A stretch of DNA of 64,000 nt from contig NZ_CP016428.1 in assembly GCF_001693385.1 (NCBI RefSeq), forward strand, positions 3,348,001 to 3,412,000. Reading direction: 5' to 3'. Shown here one piece after another: positions 8,675-24,017 of the stretch. The notes beneath the pieces were generated by a model. That model did no database searches and had not been told where the DNA came from. It was given only the letters and a program-made list of their open reading frames with translations. The stretch's first letter is position 1. Each line of letters starts with the position of its first letter. Origin of the DNA: Bradyrhizobium icense (GTDB lineage Bacteria; Pseudomonadota; Alphaproteobacteria; Rhizobiales; Xanthobacteraceae). A program made the position numbers and the translations under genes.

Positions 8675-9430
8675 ATGTTCTTTGCTCTGGGCGCCGCGTC
8701 ATCGGCGATCGATGCCCTCAAGGCGCTCGCGTCGTCGAAGTCATCAGCGCCATCCACCGGCGTCAGCCAGAACTCGGCAAGCCCGTTCGCCTTCATGTCC
8801 GCGAACGCGTCGGCTTCGATCAGTCCAAGGTCAGGCTCGGGCTCGGGCGGCACCGGCTCGCCGATATCGCCGGAAACCATGAGCGCGCTGCTCGACGCGC
8901 AAAGCCACTCCTCGACGGGATCGACCATGGCATCCAAGAGCCGCCACGCCGCGCTGAAGGACCTGTTCGGGCAGATCGATGGCGACGGCGACGGCAAGAT
9001 CAGCAAGACGGAATTCGAAGAGGCGCTCGGTGCCGGCGGCACCAACCTCGCGCAGGCCGACAGCGTGTTCGGCAAGCTCGACCAGGACGGCGACGGCTCG
9101 GTCAGCCTCAAGGAACTGGCGTCGGCGCTCCGGCCCGACAACGGCCATCACCGCGATCGCGATGCGGCGAGCGACAGCGACGGATCGGGCTCCGATCCAG
9201 TCTCACAGGCACGGCAGGGCGCCACCACCACGTCCGTCACCAACGGCGACGGTTCGGTGACGACGTCGCTGACCTATGCGGACGGCTCGAAGGTGACGAT
9301 GACCTCGCCAGCCTCGGGAAGCTCGTCCACATCAGCAGCGTCGTCCTATAATTTCATCGAGCGGATGATCCAGCGCGAGGCCAAGGCGATTTCGTCGGCG
9401 GCCGCCGCCTCGCTGTCGGTCAGCGCCTGA
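8675..9430 (+). CDS. EF-hand calcium-binding protein
   Basis: This 251-aa protein has two canonical EF-hand loops: Asp102 to Glu113 (DGDGDGKISKTE) and Asp136 to Glu147 (DQDGDGSVSLKE), each with Asp at positions 1, 3 and 5, Gly at 6 and Glu at 12. The first 90 residues are Ser/Ala/Gly-rich and start with a short hydrophobic stretch that is a weak signal or anchor. Residues about 183-211 form a Thr/Ser-rich beta-like segment with GDG and ADG turns. The C-terminus is an Ala/Ser-rich helix. Similar two-EF-hand proteins in rhizobia and pseudomonads are calcium sensors or buffers; no partner is adjacent. Confidence 0.75.
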   Translation: MFFALGAASSAIDALKALASSKSSAPSTGVSQNSASPFAFMSANASASISPRSGSGSGGTGSPISPETMSALLDAQSHSSTGSTMASKSRHAALKDLFGQIDGDGDGKISKTEFEEALGAGGTNLAQADSVFGKLDQDGDGSVSLKELASALRPDNGHHRDRDAASDSDGSGSDPVSQARQGATTTSVTNGDGSVTTSLTYADGSKVTMTSPASGSSSTSAASSYNFIERMIQREAKAISSAAAASLSVSA

Positions 9431-9466
9431 GCACGAGACCCGGCGAGGTCACTTCCGATGGTCGGC

Positions 9467-10462
9467 CTAACCAAAGCGATCTTTCCAGGCAGGTAATGCG
9501 CCGGCAAAAGGCAGCGCGGTTGCAGCATGAACGCCGCGCGCGATCGCGCGGGCGACCGTGTTGGCGGCCACCATGCCGAGTTCGGTGAGGCCAAACAGCG
9601 GTTCGATCGGCTTCTTGCCGGTCGCGGCGGCAAACACCACGTCACCATCCAGCGGCGCATGCACGGGATAGATGGCGCGCGCCATGCCGGTTTGCGCGAT
9701 CATCGCGAGCCGCCTGGCCTGCGGTTTGGTCAGCACGGCATCGGTGACGACGACCACCAGCGTTGTGTTCTCGGACGGCGTCGCCAACGGCCCGCCCTTG
9801 AGGCGCGCTCTCAGCATGTCCGGCGTGAACGAAGGCGGCAACCCGTGCCCGCCAAACTCATTGTCCTTCTCGAACGGCGCCGCCCAGAGCCACGGGCCGT
9901 CGCCGACCGTCACGCTGCCGACCGCATTGACCACCGCGAGCGCGCCGACGGTCACGCCGCCTTCGGTCTGCGCGGAAGCGGAGCCGAGGCCGCCCTTGAA
10001 ATTGGCAGTGGTCGCGCCGAGGCCGGCGCCGACGCTGCCCAGCGCGAAATCGTCAGCCGCCGCATTGGCCGCAGCGTAGCCGAGATCGCGATAGGGTGGG
10101 AAGCGTCCCCATGCCTTGTTGCCGCCGTTGAGCAGATCGAAACAGATCGCGCCCGGCACGATCGGAATGACCGCGTCACGGATGCGAAAACCGCGCCCTT
10201 GTTCGGCAAGCCAGGCCTGCACGCCGCCTGCGGCGTCCAGCCCGAGCGCCGAGCCGCCGGCAAGCGCGATGCCGTCGATCGCCTCGACCGTGCTTTCCGG
10301 GCTGAGCAGCGCGTCCTCGCGGGTGCCAGGGCCGCCGCCGCGCACGTCGATCGAGGCCACGGCGGGAGAATCGAACAGGATCGCGGTGACGCCGGAGGCG
10401 ACGCTAGCGTCATGGGCGTGGCCGACGCGAACGCCGGAAATATCGGTGAGCAGGTTTTTCAA
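9467..10462 (-). CDS. P1 (DmpA/NylC-like) family peptidase
   Basis: This 331-aa protein matches the DmpA/BapA/NylC N-terminal-nucleophile hydrolase family: N-terminal LLTDISGVRVGHAHD, then GIALAGGSALGLDAAGGV, then the GATTANFKGGLGSAS segment and GGVTVGALAVVNAVGS. Known members are aminopeptidases, beta-peptidases or nylon-oligomer hydrolases that cleave themselves into two chains. I could not align the autocleavage site with certainty. The apparent start at 10462 is a TTG. Substrate unknown. Confidence 0.8.
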   Translation of the reverse strand: MKNLLTDISGVRVGHAHDASVASGVTAILFDSPAVASIDVRGGGPGTREDALLSPESTVEAIDGIALAGGSALGLDAAGGVQAWLAEQGRGFRIRDAVIPIVPGAICFDLLNGGNKAWGRFPPYRDLGYAAANAAADDFALGSVGAGLGATTANFKGGLGSASAQTEGGVTVGALAVVNAVGSVTVGDGPWLWAAPFEKDNEFGGHGLPPSFTPDMLRARLKGGPLATPSENTTLVVVVTDAVLTKPQARRLAMIAQTGMARAIYPVHAPLDGDVVFAAATGKKPIEPLFGLTELGMVAANTVARAIARGVHAATALPFAGALPAWKDRFG

Positions 10463-10532
10463 AGTGCCGGTCCGTGGAGCTGTATCCGCCTGGGGCGTTC
10501 CATCAACGGATATATCAACCGCGGCGCTTGCT

Positions 10533-12923
10533 TCAACTGGCCAATGCCAGCCGGATCATCCGCGCGAGCTCGGATTTGCGATAGGGCTTTGCCAACAGCA
10601 GCACGCCCGAGTCCAGCCGGCCGTGATGGACGATGGCGTTTTCGGTGTAGCCAGAGGTGTAGAGCGTTTTGAGGTCAGGCCGGCGCTTCAAAGCCTCGTC
10701 AACCAGTTGGCGGCCGTTCATGGTGCCGGGCATGATCACGTCGGTGAACAGCAGGTCGATGGTGGGGGCTTCGTCGATGATGCGCAAGGCGTCGGAAGCG
10801 TTGGCCGCCTCCAGCGTGGCGTAGCCCAGGCTTTCGATCTGGGCGATCACATAGCGCCGTACCAGCGCGTCGTCCTCGACGACGAGGACGGTTTCGCTGC
10901 CGCCTTCGATATTCGCCGAGACCGCTTCAGCCGCAGTCTGCTGCAATCCCGCTGCCCGCGGCAAATAGACCCTGACGGTCGTGCCGTGGCCTTGCTCGCT
11001 GTAGATCTTGACATGTCCGCCCGACTGCTTGACGAAGCCGAACACCATGCTCAGCCCGAGCCCGGTGCCCCTTCCGACTTCCTTGGTCGTGAAAAAGGGC
11101 TCGAATACCCGTTCGAGCAGCGCGGGCGGAATTCCTGAACCGGTGTCGCTGACCGCGATCATCACGTAATGGCCGGGCGTGACCTCGCTATGCATGCCCG
11201 CGTAGCTTTCGTCCAGGACGACATTACTGGTCTCCAGCGCGAGCTTGCCGCCATTGGGCATGGCGTCGCGTGCGTTGATGGCCAGATTGAGCACGGCCGT
11301 GCTGAGCTGGTTCGGATCGACCAGTGCGGTCCATGCATCCTCGGCCAGCAGCGGCGTGATTTCGATGTGCTCGCCGAGGGTCGGATGCAGCAGCTTGGCC
11401 GCCTCCAGCACCAGCGCATTGACGTCGACTTCGACGGGCTGCAGCGGCTGCTTGCGCGCAAAGGCGAGCAGGTGCTTGGTCAGGTTTGCCCCGCGTTCGG
11501 CGGCCTCATCGATCAGCTTGGCGACGGCGGCGAGCTGGGGCTGATCGGCGACCGCTTCTTCCAGAATGCCGATGGTGCCGGTGATCACGGTCAGGATGTT
11601 GTTGAAGTCGTGCGCGACGCCGCCTGTGAGCTGGCCGACCGCATCCATCTTCTGCACATGCCGCAATTGGGCTTCCGCAGCCTGCTTTTCGGTCAGGTCG
11701 CGGCCGATGAAGAAATGGCGGCGGACCGGCTCCGACCACGTCCCGGTCCAGTTCAGCGCGACTGACTTGCCCTCCTTGCTGATATAGCGCGTCTCGAAAT
11801 TGCGCTTGCTTTGTCCCCGTCGCCCCGCCCGCATCTCCTTACGGGTGTGTTCGAGGTCATCGGGGTGGATGAACTTGATCGCGTTGTGCCCGACCATTTC
11901 CGAAGGCTGATAGCCGAGGATGTCGCTGACACTCGGGCTGACCTGGATCAAATTCCCCGCAGAATCGCTTACCAGGATGAGGTCGTTCGAAGATTCGAAT
12001 ATGCGCCGCCGCTCTTCCATCTCCTGGTCAAGCGCCTGCTCCGTTCGCTTGCTTTCCGTACGCGATGTTCCGAGCAGGCGCGCGAGCTTCGCTTGCAGGC
12101 CGACGTTGTCGACGAGCAGCACGGCTAGCACGAAACTCGCGGCGCAGAGGCCGTAGATGCGGCCGAGATAGAAGCCGACATCGAACCGCGCAACGTTCAG
12201 GATCGCCGACAGGGCGATGTCGAACAGCCAGGCGCACATCACGACCATCAGCCAGACGTCGAGAACGAAATGCGGCCTGCGAAGCCACAGCACCAGCAAT
12301 GCGGCGAAGCTCAGGCACCATACGGTCGAGACCACCCCCAGCATGATGGGCGTGTAATGGCCGCCGCTCAGAAGGATCGGCAGACGGTCGTGCTGGACGG
12401 TGACGAGCCAGGTGAATGCGGCCATCGCGACACTGACCGCCACGATGCTCGCAACGACTGCCGCACCGGTCGAGCTTCGCATCTTGTCGTTGTCCGTCGC
12501 CTTCAGCAGCGCATAGCCGAGCACCAGTAGCGGGAATACGCCGTGCCAGACCATATAGAGCCAAACGGTGGTCTGCGTTCCCGCGCCGAGCAGCCCGCCG
12601 GGTGCAAACAGGCCCGGAAAGGTGAGGGCGTGGACGATCGCCGCCATCGCCGTGAACAAATATCCGCTCGCGAGCAGCAGCAGCCCCCGCGAGCGGGAAA
12701 TCGCGAACTGCGAAAACAGCAGGACGGCAGTGATCAGGTCGTTGATGGCCAGTGCGGACTGGTAGCTCGCAACGAATGCCGGGACCGGGGCAAGCGGCAC
12801 GCCGGCGAACGGCACGGCGCAGGCGAACAGCACCGCCGAGACGCCGACCACGGTCAGCGCGGCCATGCGATCGCCGCGCGTCGCCTTCATCGTGGAAAGA
12901 AAGATGTTGCGCTCGTCACCCAA
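10533..12923 (-). CDS. Hybrid sensor histidine kinase (MASE4-like membrane domain-PAS-HisKA-HATPase-REC)
   Basis: The N-terminal ~290 residues hold about eight hydrophobic helices and resemble MASE4 (FVASYQSALAINDLITAVLL). Next come a PAS domain (about 310-420), HisKA with the phospho-acceptor His near 438 (GGVAHDFNNILTVITG), an ATPase domain with NLAINARDAMPNGG, DTGSGIPP and GRGTGLGLSMVFG, and a receiver with the phospho-acceptor Asp near 728 (LLFTDVIMPG). TTG at 12923, with GGAG upstream, gives 796 aa; ATG at 12890 would give 785 aa. The open frame reaches 13142, but that part reads as intergenic. A lone receiver gene is divergently placed at 13192, so phosphotransfer between them is plausible. 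The signal is unknown. Confidence 0.85.
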   Translation of the reverse strand: MGDERNIFLSTMKATRGDRMAALTVVGVSAVLFACAVPFAGVPLAPVPAFVASYQSALAINDLITAVLLFSQFAISRSRGLLLLASGYLFTAMAAIVHALTFPGLFAPGGLLGAGTQTTVWLYMVWHGVFPLLVLGYALLKATDNDKMRSSTGAAVVASIVAVSVAMAAFTWLVTVQHDRLPILLSGGHYTPIMLGVVSTVWCLSFAALLVLWLRRPHFVLDVWLMVVMCAWLFDIALSAILNVARFDVGFYLGRIYGLCAASFVLAVLLVDNVGLQAKLARLLGTSRTESKRTEQALDQEMEERRRIFESSNDLILVSDSAGNLIQVSPSVSDILGYQPSEMVGHNAIKFIHPDDLEHTRKEMRAGRRGQSKRNFETRYISKEGKSVALNWTGTWSEPVRRHFFIGRDLTEKQAAEAQLRHVQKMDAVGQLTGGVAHDFNNILTVITGTIGILEEAVADQPQLAAVAKLIDEAAERGANLTKHLLAFARKQPLQPVEVDVNALVLEAAKLLHPTLGEHIEITPLLAEDAWTALVDPNQLSTAVLNLAINARDAMPNGGKLALETSNVVLDESYAGMHSEVTPGHYVMIAVSDTGSGIPPALLERVFEPFFTTKEVGRGTGLGLSMVFGFVKQSGGHVKIYSEQGHGTTVRVYLPRAAGLQQTAAEAVSANIEGGSETVLVVEDDALVRRYVIAQIESLGYATLEAANASDALRIIDEAPTIDLLFTDVIMPGTMNGRQLVDEALKRRPDLKTLYTSGYTENAIVHHGRLDSGVLLLAKPYRKSELARMIRLALAS

Positions 12924-13191
12924 TATCAGCTCCGGCAAACTGGCAGCGCCATGACAAAGGTTCAAACATGCATAAAGAATGTATCCCGCCGACACGGCCT
13001 GCGGGAATCGTGCCTGCCAGACTACGCTAGCGGTGCCGCGGCAGGAATCAACCCAAGGCATTAACTGAGGGAACAGCGGCCAGATCGATGAGGGTAACCA
13101 CCTCTTTACCGACCGGCCGAATAATGCTCGCGGAACCGCCAAAATCCACTGGTTTCATCGTAATCTCGTATGACCGACCCGGGAGGCCTCG

Positions 13192-13590
13192 ATGCCCCGC
13201 GTGCTTGTTGTGGACGATCAGGCAGACGTTCGCGCGATGATTTCCATCGTGCTGCGTATCCATCGTTTCGAAATCGTCGAGGCAGGCAGCGCCGCATCCG
13301 CATTGAAGCTGTTCGAAGATGCGAGCTTCGATCTTGCGATCGTCGATATCTTTTTGCAGGGCACCAACGGCTCCGACCTGATCGCAGCGATGCGCGCCCG
13401 CGTGCTGGGCCTGCCCGTGATTGCGATTTCGGGAATGACCGCGCTGGACTTTCTGTCAGAAACGCCTGAGCTTTCCGACGTCGTCTGTCTGCAGAAGCCG
13501 TTTCGTCCGTTGGATTTGATGCGCGCGATCGAATCGGCGATGGGATCGGCCCGGCCGCGGGGCGATGCCATAGCGGGGGCAGCGCTTTAG
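13192..13590 (+). CDS. Single-domain response regulator (CheY-like receiver)
   Basis: This 132-aa protein is a complete receiver with no output domain: acidic DDQAD near residues 8-12, the phospho-acceptor Asp in LAIVDIFLQG (near 52), a Ser at the Thr switch position (AISGM) and the conserved Lys in LQKPF. It lies between a divergent hybrid kinase (10533-12923) and a convergent REC-PAS-HWE kinase (13646-15154). It may act as a phosphate shuttle or sink for these kinases. Confidence 0.85.
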   Translation: MPRVLVVDDQADVRAMISIVLRIHRFEIVEAGSAASALKLFEDASFDLAIVDIFLQGTNGSDLIAAMRARVLGLPVIAISGMTALDFLSETPELSDVVCLQKPFRPLDLMRAIESAMGSARPRGDAIAGAAL

Positions 13591-13645
13591 CAGTCCGCCG
13601 TCTGGCAACAGCTTCTGCATGGCCGCTGATCCGTTCAGCGCCGCC

Positions 13646-15154
13646 TTACCGCTCGGCGCGTCGCAGACCATTGCCATTGCCATTGCCATCGATAGCAGCC
13701 TCGAGGAGCGAAACCGGATCGGCAGCAAACTGCCGTTGCGACAACGGAACCGACAGGCGGCAAACGAGACCTTCCGGGCGCCAGTCGAATTCCGCCCGGC
13801 CACCAAGCTGCGACTCGATGCTGGCGATGACGCTTCTGGTTCCGAACCCGCGCGACACCGGCTTCTCGACGCGCGGCCCGCCGATCTCCACCCATATGAT
13901 CTCGAGAAGGCCCGCCTGGTCTTCCCAACTGACCGACAGCCGGCCCGACAGCGCAGACAGCGCGCCGTATTTCGCCGAATTGGTGACCAGCTCGTGCAGT
14001 GCCAGTGCAACCGTCTGAGCCGTAGCCGGCTCGAGGTGGATCTCCGGGCCGGTCAAATCGATCTGGTCGCCGGTGGAATAGGGCGCCAGCTCCTCATCGA
14101 TCAGTTTCCGAATTTCGGCACCTTGCCAGCTCGAGAGCGAAAGCACGGTGTGCACGCGCGCAAGCGCATTGATCCGACCTTCGACCGAACGGATGTAGGT
14201 CTTCACATTGTCGCCGCGCGTCAGCCGGACGATGGATTGCGCGAGTGCCAGCGCGTTCTTGGCGCGGTGATCGACCTCGCGCGCCAGCAGGCTTTGCCGC
14301 TCCTCGGCCTGTTTGCGTTCGGTGATGTCGACGGTGACGCCGCTGACGCGGATGACGCGGCCGCCCTTGTCGGTGCTTGCCGCCGCCGTTCCAGCGCACC
14401 AGCGCACCTCGCCATTCGGCCGGATGATGCGGAATTCCGCTTCATATGATTTCGCGCCCCGGGCGAAGCTCGCCCACGCCTCGTGCAATTCATGAACGTC
14501 GTCGGGATGAAGCAGCGCCTGGATATTGGCCGGCGTCAGTTCGAACTTGCCGGGATCGACGCCGAGTATCTGATACTGGCCTTCGTCCCACATAAAGTCG
14601 CCATTGACCCAGTCCCAGTCCCAGGAGCCCATCTTTCCGGCCGCGATCGCCAGACTGCGGCGCTGCTCGCTTTCCAGAAGCCTGGCGTGCGATTCCTCGA
14701 GTTCGGCAGTGCGCGCGCGAACCCGGTCCTCGAGTTCGACGTTGAGCCGTTCGAGCTGGCGCGTTTTGCGATAGAGCTCCGCGAACACCTTGATCTTGGC
14801 GCGCAGCACTTCCGGCACCACGGGCACTGGAACGTAGTCGACCGCGCCCATCTCATAGCCGCGCAGCCGATCGATGTCGCTGACCTGAATCGCCGAGATG
14901 AATATCATCGCCGTCTTCTGGAAGCGGGGATGTTCGCGGATCATCGCGGCGAGTTCGAACCCGTCCAGTTCGGGCATGCAGACATCGACCAGGATGATGG
15001 CAACATCGTTCTTGAGCAGGAATTCGAGCGCTTCGCGCCCGGACGAGGCCTTGACCAGGTTCTCGCCCAGTTCCTTCAGGATGACTTCATAGGCGAGCAG
15101 CTTCGCCGGCTGATCGTCAACCAGAAGAATGTTTACCTTTTCTTGATCCATCAT
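13646..15154 (-). CDS. REC-PAS-HWE-family histidine kinase
   Basis: This 502-aa soluble protein has an N-terminal receiver (about 4-120, phospho-Asp in IILVDVCMPELDGFE), a short coiled coil, a PAS/PAC domain (about 175-290) and an HWE/HisKA_2 kinase core. The core carries the His in LLAREVDHRAKNALALAQSI and the N-box ALHELVTNSAKYGAL. HWE kinases in alphaproteobacteria often feed general stress or light signalling. Its start lies 13 bp from the stop of the giant multi-HAMP kinase upstream, so the two are co-transcribed. The C-terminus ends in GNGNGNG, encoded by a 6-bp tandem repeat at about 13668-13689. Confidence 0.85.
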   Translation of the reverse strand: MMDQEKVNILLVDDQPAKLLAYEVILKELGENLVKASSGREALEFLLKNDVAIILVDVCMPELDGFELAAMIREHPRFQKTAMIFISAIQVSDIDRLRGYEMGAVDYVPVPVVPEVLRAKIKVFAELYRKTRQLERLNVELEDRVRARTAELEESHARLLESEQRRSLAIAAGKMGSWDWDWVNGDFMWDEGQYQILGVDPGKFELTPANIQALLHPDDVHELHEAWASFARGAKSYEAEFRIIRPNGEVRWCAGTAAASTDKGGRVIRVSGVTVDITERKQAEERQSLLAREVDHRAKNALALAQSIVRLTRGDNVKTYIRSVEGRINALARVHTVLSLSSWQGAEIRKLIDEELAPYSTGDQIDLTGPEIHLEPATAQTVALALHELVTNSAKYGALSALSGRLSVSWEDQAGLLEIIWVEIGGPRVEKPVSRGFGTRSVIASIESQLGGRAEFDWRPEGLVCRLSVPLSQRQFAADPVSLLEAAIDGNGNGNGLRRAER

Positions 15155-15167
15155 CTGCTTACGCCGG

Positions 15168-21452
<6,285 letters not shown>

Positions 21453-21651
21453 GGTGTTTCCTCGGCCAGTTCGCGCAAATCACGTCGGCTGAAATGCGAT
21501 TTCACAAATAGACCGCTGCCCTTGCGGCTGATCAAGTTGGAATAACGGTTAAGGTCGTGAAATCAATGACATGGAACTCAGCCCGGGTTTCTCAATGCGC
21601 CGGGAACCCAATTGTTCCAACGGGTTAAAAATTATTTGGAACAAGAAATGA

Positions 21652-21677
21652 AAACGCCCCGGCAAGCCGGGGCGTTT
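21652..21677 (-). terminator. Rho-independent terminator after livK
   Basis: Arms AAACGCCCCGGC (21652-21663) and GCCGGGGCGTTT (21666-21677) are perfect complements. Read on the minus strand, the hairpin is followed by TTTTCATTTC, a U-rich tract. It lies 33 bp beyond the end of the substrate-binding protein gene, so it closes the liv operon. Confidence 0.85.
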
Positions 21678-21709
21678 GGTGTTCTGATCGACGCTGATCG
21701 TCGAAGGGA

Positions 21710-22828
21710 TCAGGAGCCCTTCGGATGGATCTCTGTATAGTTGCCCTTGGCATCCCACTTGTAAACGACATAGTCGATCACCTTGATGTCGCCCTTGGCA
21801 TCGAAGCCAAGCTTGCCGAGCACCGTGTCCCAATCGCCGGCCTTGATGGTCTCCATGACCTTCTTCGGATCGGTGGTCTTCGCCTTGGCCACTGCCTGCG
21901 ACCAGACCTGCATCGTGGCGTAGGTGTAGAGCGTGTAGCCTTCGGGGTCGATGTTCTTGCCCTTGAACTTTTCGACGATCGCCTTTGCCGTTGCCTTGTT
22001 GCGCGGGTCGGGACCGAAGGTGAACAGCGTGCCTTCGGCGGCCGGACCGGTGATCGAGGCGAATTCCTTGTCGTTAAGGGCGTCGCCCGCCATCAGCACA
22101 GTCTTGAGGCCCTGATCGCGCATCTGGCGCAGGATCAGGCCGGCTTCCTGATGGTAGCCGCCGACAAAGACCAGATCGATGTTGTCGCGCTTCAGCCGCG
22201 ACACGATCGAGTTAAAATCCTTGTCGCCCTTGTTGTAGGACTCGAACATCTTCTCGGTGACGCCGGCCTTGTTGAGCGCCTTCTTGGTTTCGTCGGCGAG
22301 ACCTTTGCCGTAAGTGGTCTTGTCGTTGAGGATGGCGACGTTCTTGCCCTTGTAGTTCTTGACGATGTAGTCGGCGGCAACCAGGCCCTGCTGGTCGTCG
22401 CGGCCGCAGACACGCGCCACGTTCCAGAGCTTGCGCTCGGTGAACAGCGGGTTGGTCGAGGCCGGCGTAATCTGCAGCACGTTGCCGTCGGCATAGGCTT
22501 CGGAAGCCGGGATCGACGAGGACGAGCAGAAGTGACCGGCCACGAACGGGATCTTGGCGCTGGCGAATTTTTCTGCGATCGAGCGCGCCTGCTTCGGGTC
22601 GCAGGCATCGTCGCCGACCTGCAGCGCCAGCTTCTTGCCGAGCACGCCACCGGCGGCGTTGATGTCGGCCACGAATTGTTCGGCGCCGTTCTTCATCTGC
22701 CGGCCGAATGCCGATTCGCCGCCCGTCATCGGGCCCGCCACCGCGATGGAGATGTCCTGCGCCAGCGCGGTCGTCGACAGTGCCAGCGATGCGCCCAATG
22801 CCAGGCCGATGAGTTTCAGTGATTTCAT
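21710..22828 (-). CDS. Branched-chain amino-acid type ABC transporter substrate-binding protein
   Basis: This 372-aa periplasmic protein has a signal peptide (MKSLKLIGLALGASLALSTT, cleavage near ALAQ, residue 24). The LivJ/LivK-type fold follows: ISIAVAGPMTGGESAFGRQM at the mature N-terminus, a GKKLALQVGDDACDP strand, and the KNVAILNDKTTYGKGLADET hinge region. It is the last gene of the liv operon. It is separated from livF by 306 bp that hold a palindromic repeat, which may set a different transcript level for the binding protein. The ligand could be an amino acid or, given pca genes nearby, another carboxylate. Confidence 0.9.
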   Translation of the reverse strand: MKSLKLIGLALGASLALSTTALAQDISIAVAGPMTGGESAFGRQMKNGAEQFVADINAAGGVLGKKLALQVGDDACDPKQARSIAEKFASAKIPFVAGHFCSSSSIPASEAYADGNVLQITPASTNPLFTERKLWNVARVCGRDDQQGLVAADYIVKNYKGKNVAILNDKTTYGKGLADETKKALNKAGVTEKMFESYNKGDKDFNSIVSRLKRDNIDLVFVGGYHQEAGLILRQMRDQGLKTVLMAGDALNDKEFASITGPAAEGTLFTFGPDPRNKATAKAIVEKFKGKNIDPEGYTLYTYATMQVWSQAVAKAKTTDPKKVMETIKAGDWDTVLGKLGFDAKGDIKVIDYVVYKWDAKGNYTEIHPKGS

Positions 22829-22979
22829 GAGGTGTCCTCGCAGGTCAGTCGATTTCAGGAAGCACCCGGCAAACCGGGTACCAAAATCACGCCTATTGTC
22901 GGCTGATTTTGCGGCGAAGTCATCGGCAATTTTCGGGCAAATCCACGGTCCGTTCGCAGCATCTTGCCGCAGTTGCGTG

Positions 22980-23121
22980 TCCCGGACGCGGTGCAGCGCT
23001 CCTTCAGCGCTGCTCCGCAGAGCCGGGACCTGCCAGAGATCGACCCCGGATCAGCAGCGCACCACCATAGCGCGTCGAAGACGCGCGTAAACGCGCTTAT
23101 GGCGCTGCGCAGCATCCGGGG
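22980..23121. repeat. Family A palindromic repeat, copy 1
   Basis: This ~142-bp element begins TCCCGGACGCGGTGCAGCGC and ends GCAGCATCCGGGGA, with internal CACCATAGCGCGTCGAAGAC shared with copy 3 at 27595. The ends are complementary (TCCCGGA and TCCGGGGA). It occupies the 306-bp gap between livF and livK, which holds no other recognisable feature. Confidence 0.75.
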
Positions 23122-23134
23122 AACGCACCAAACG

Positions 23135-23869
23135 CTACTCCCGGCGGCCGCCTTCCAGATAGGCGGCGCGGATTTCCGGGCGCTGCAGCAATTCGCTGCC
23201 GGTTCCGGAGAGCGTAATCAGGCCGTTGACCATGACATAGCCGCGATGGGCCAGTTTCAGCGCGTGGTTGGCGTTCTGCTCGACGATCAGAACGGTCAGG
23301 CCGTCCTGCCGGTTCAAGGTCCTTATCGCATCGAAAATCTGCCGCGCGATCAGGGGGGCCAGCCCCAGCGACGGTTCGTCCAGCATCAACAGCCGCGGCC
23401 GGCTCATCAGCGCCCGGCCGATCGCCAGCATCTGCTGCTCGCCGCCGGACAACGTGCCGCCACGCTGCGTCATGCGTTCCTTGAGCCGTGGAAACAGCGC
23501 GAAGACGCGTTCCAGGCCGCTCGCCCGATCGGCCTCGCTCGAGTCGGTCGCATCCGCGCCCATCTGCAGGTTTTCCGCCACGCTCATGCGCGGGAAAATC
23601 CGGCGGCCCTCGGGCGACTGGGCAATCCGTAGCCGCGCAATCTGATGCGTCGGCACGCCGGTAATGTCCCGGCCGTCGAATTCGATGCGGCCCGCGCGGG
23701 CCCGGGGCCGGCCGAAGATCGTCATCATCAGCGTCGACTTGCCGGCACCGTTGGCGCCGATCAGGGCGACGATCTCGCCGGCGTTGATGTCGAGGTCGAC
23801 GCCCTTCAGCGCCTCGATCTTGCCATAAGCCGCCCGCAGCGAGCGGATGGCGAGCAGGGGGTGAGTCAT
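23135..23869 (-). CDS. livF: Branched-chain amino-acid type ABC transporter ATPase LivF
   Basis: This 244-aa ATPase has Walker A GANGAGKST, the signature LSGGEQQ and Walker B LLMLDEP; EPSLGLAPL and IVEQNANHAL are typical of LivF. The start at 23869 (MTHPLLAIRSLRAAYGKIEA) is chosen because the extra 40 codons upstream translate a palindromic repeat. It energises import together with LivG. Confidence 0.93.
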   Translation of the reverse strand: MTHPLLAIRSLRAAYGKIEALKGVDLDINAGEIVALIGANGAGKSTLMMTIFGRPRARAGRIEFDGRDITGVPTHQIARLRIAQSPEGRRIFPRMSVAENLQMGADATDSSEADRASGLERVFALFPRLKERMTQRGGTLSGGEQQMLAIGRALMSRPRLLMLDEPSLGLAPLIARQIFDAIRTLNRQDGLTVLIVEQNANHALKLAHRGYVMVNGLITLSGTGSELLQRPEIRAAYLEGGRRE

Positions 23870-23884
23870 GCGACGGCTCCCGTG

Positions 23885-24000
23885 TCCCGGGCGCGCTGCG
23901 GCGCGTCGTGCCGCTGTGCAGAACCGGGACCCAATCTCCCGCGCACGAAAATGGATCCCGGAACAGCGGAACAGCGTTGCACGCTGCACCGCATCCGGGA
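23885..24000. repeat. Family A palindromic repeat, copy 2
   Basis: This ~116-bp element starts TCCCGGGCGCGCTGCGGCG and ends CCGCATCCGGGA, with complementary ends. It lies between livG and livF inside the operon. It is more diverged from copies 1 and 3 in the middle. Confidence 0.65.
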
Positions 24001-24017
24001 AAGGTGCGGAGCCTCGC

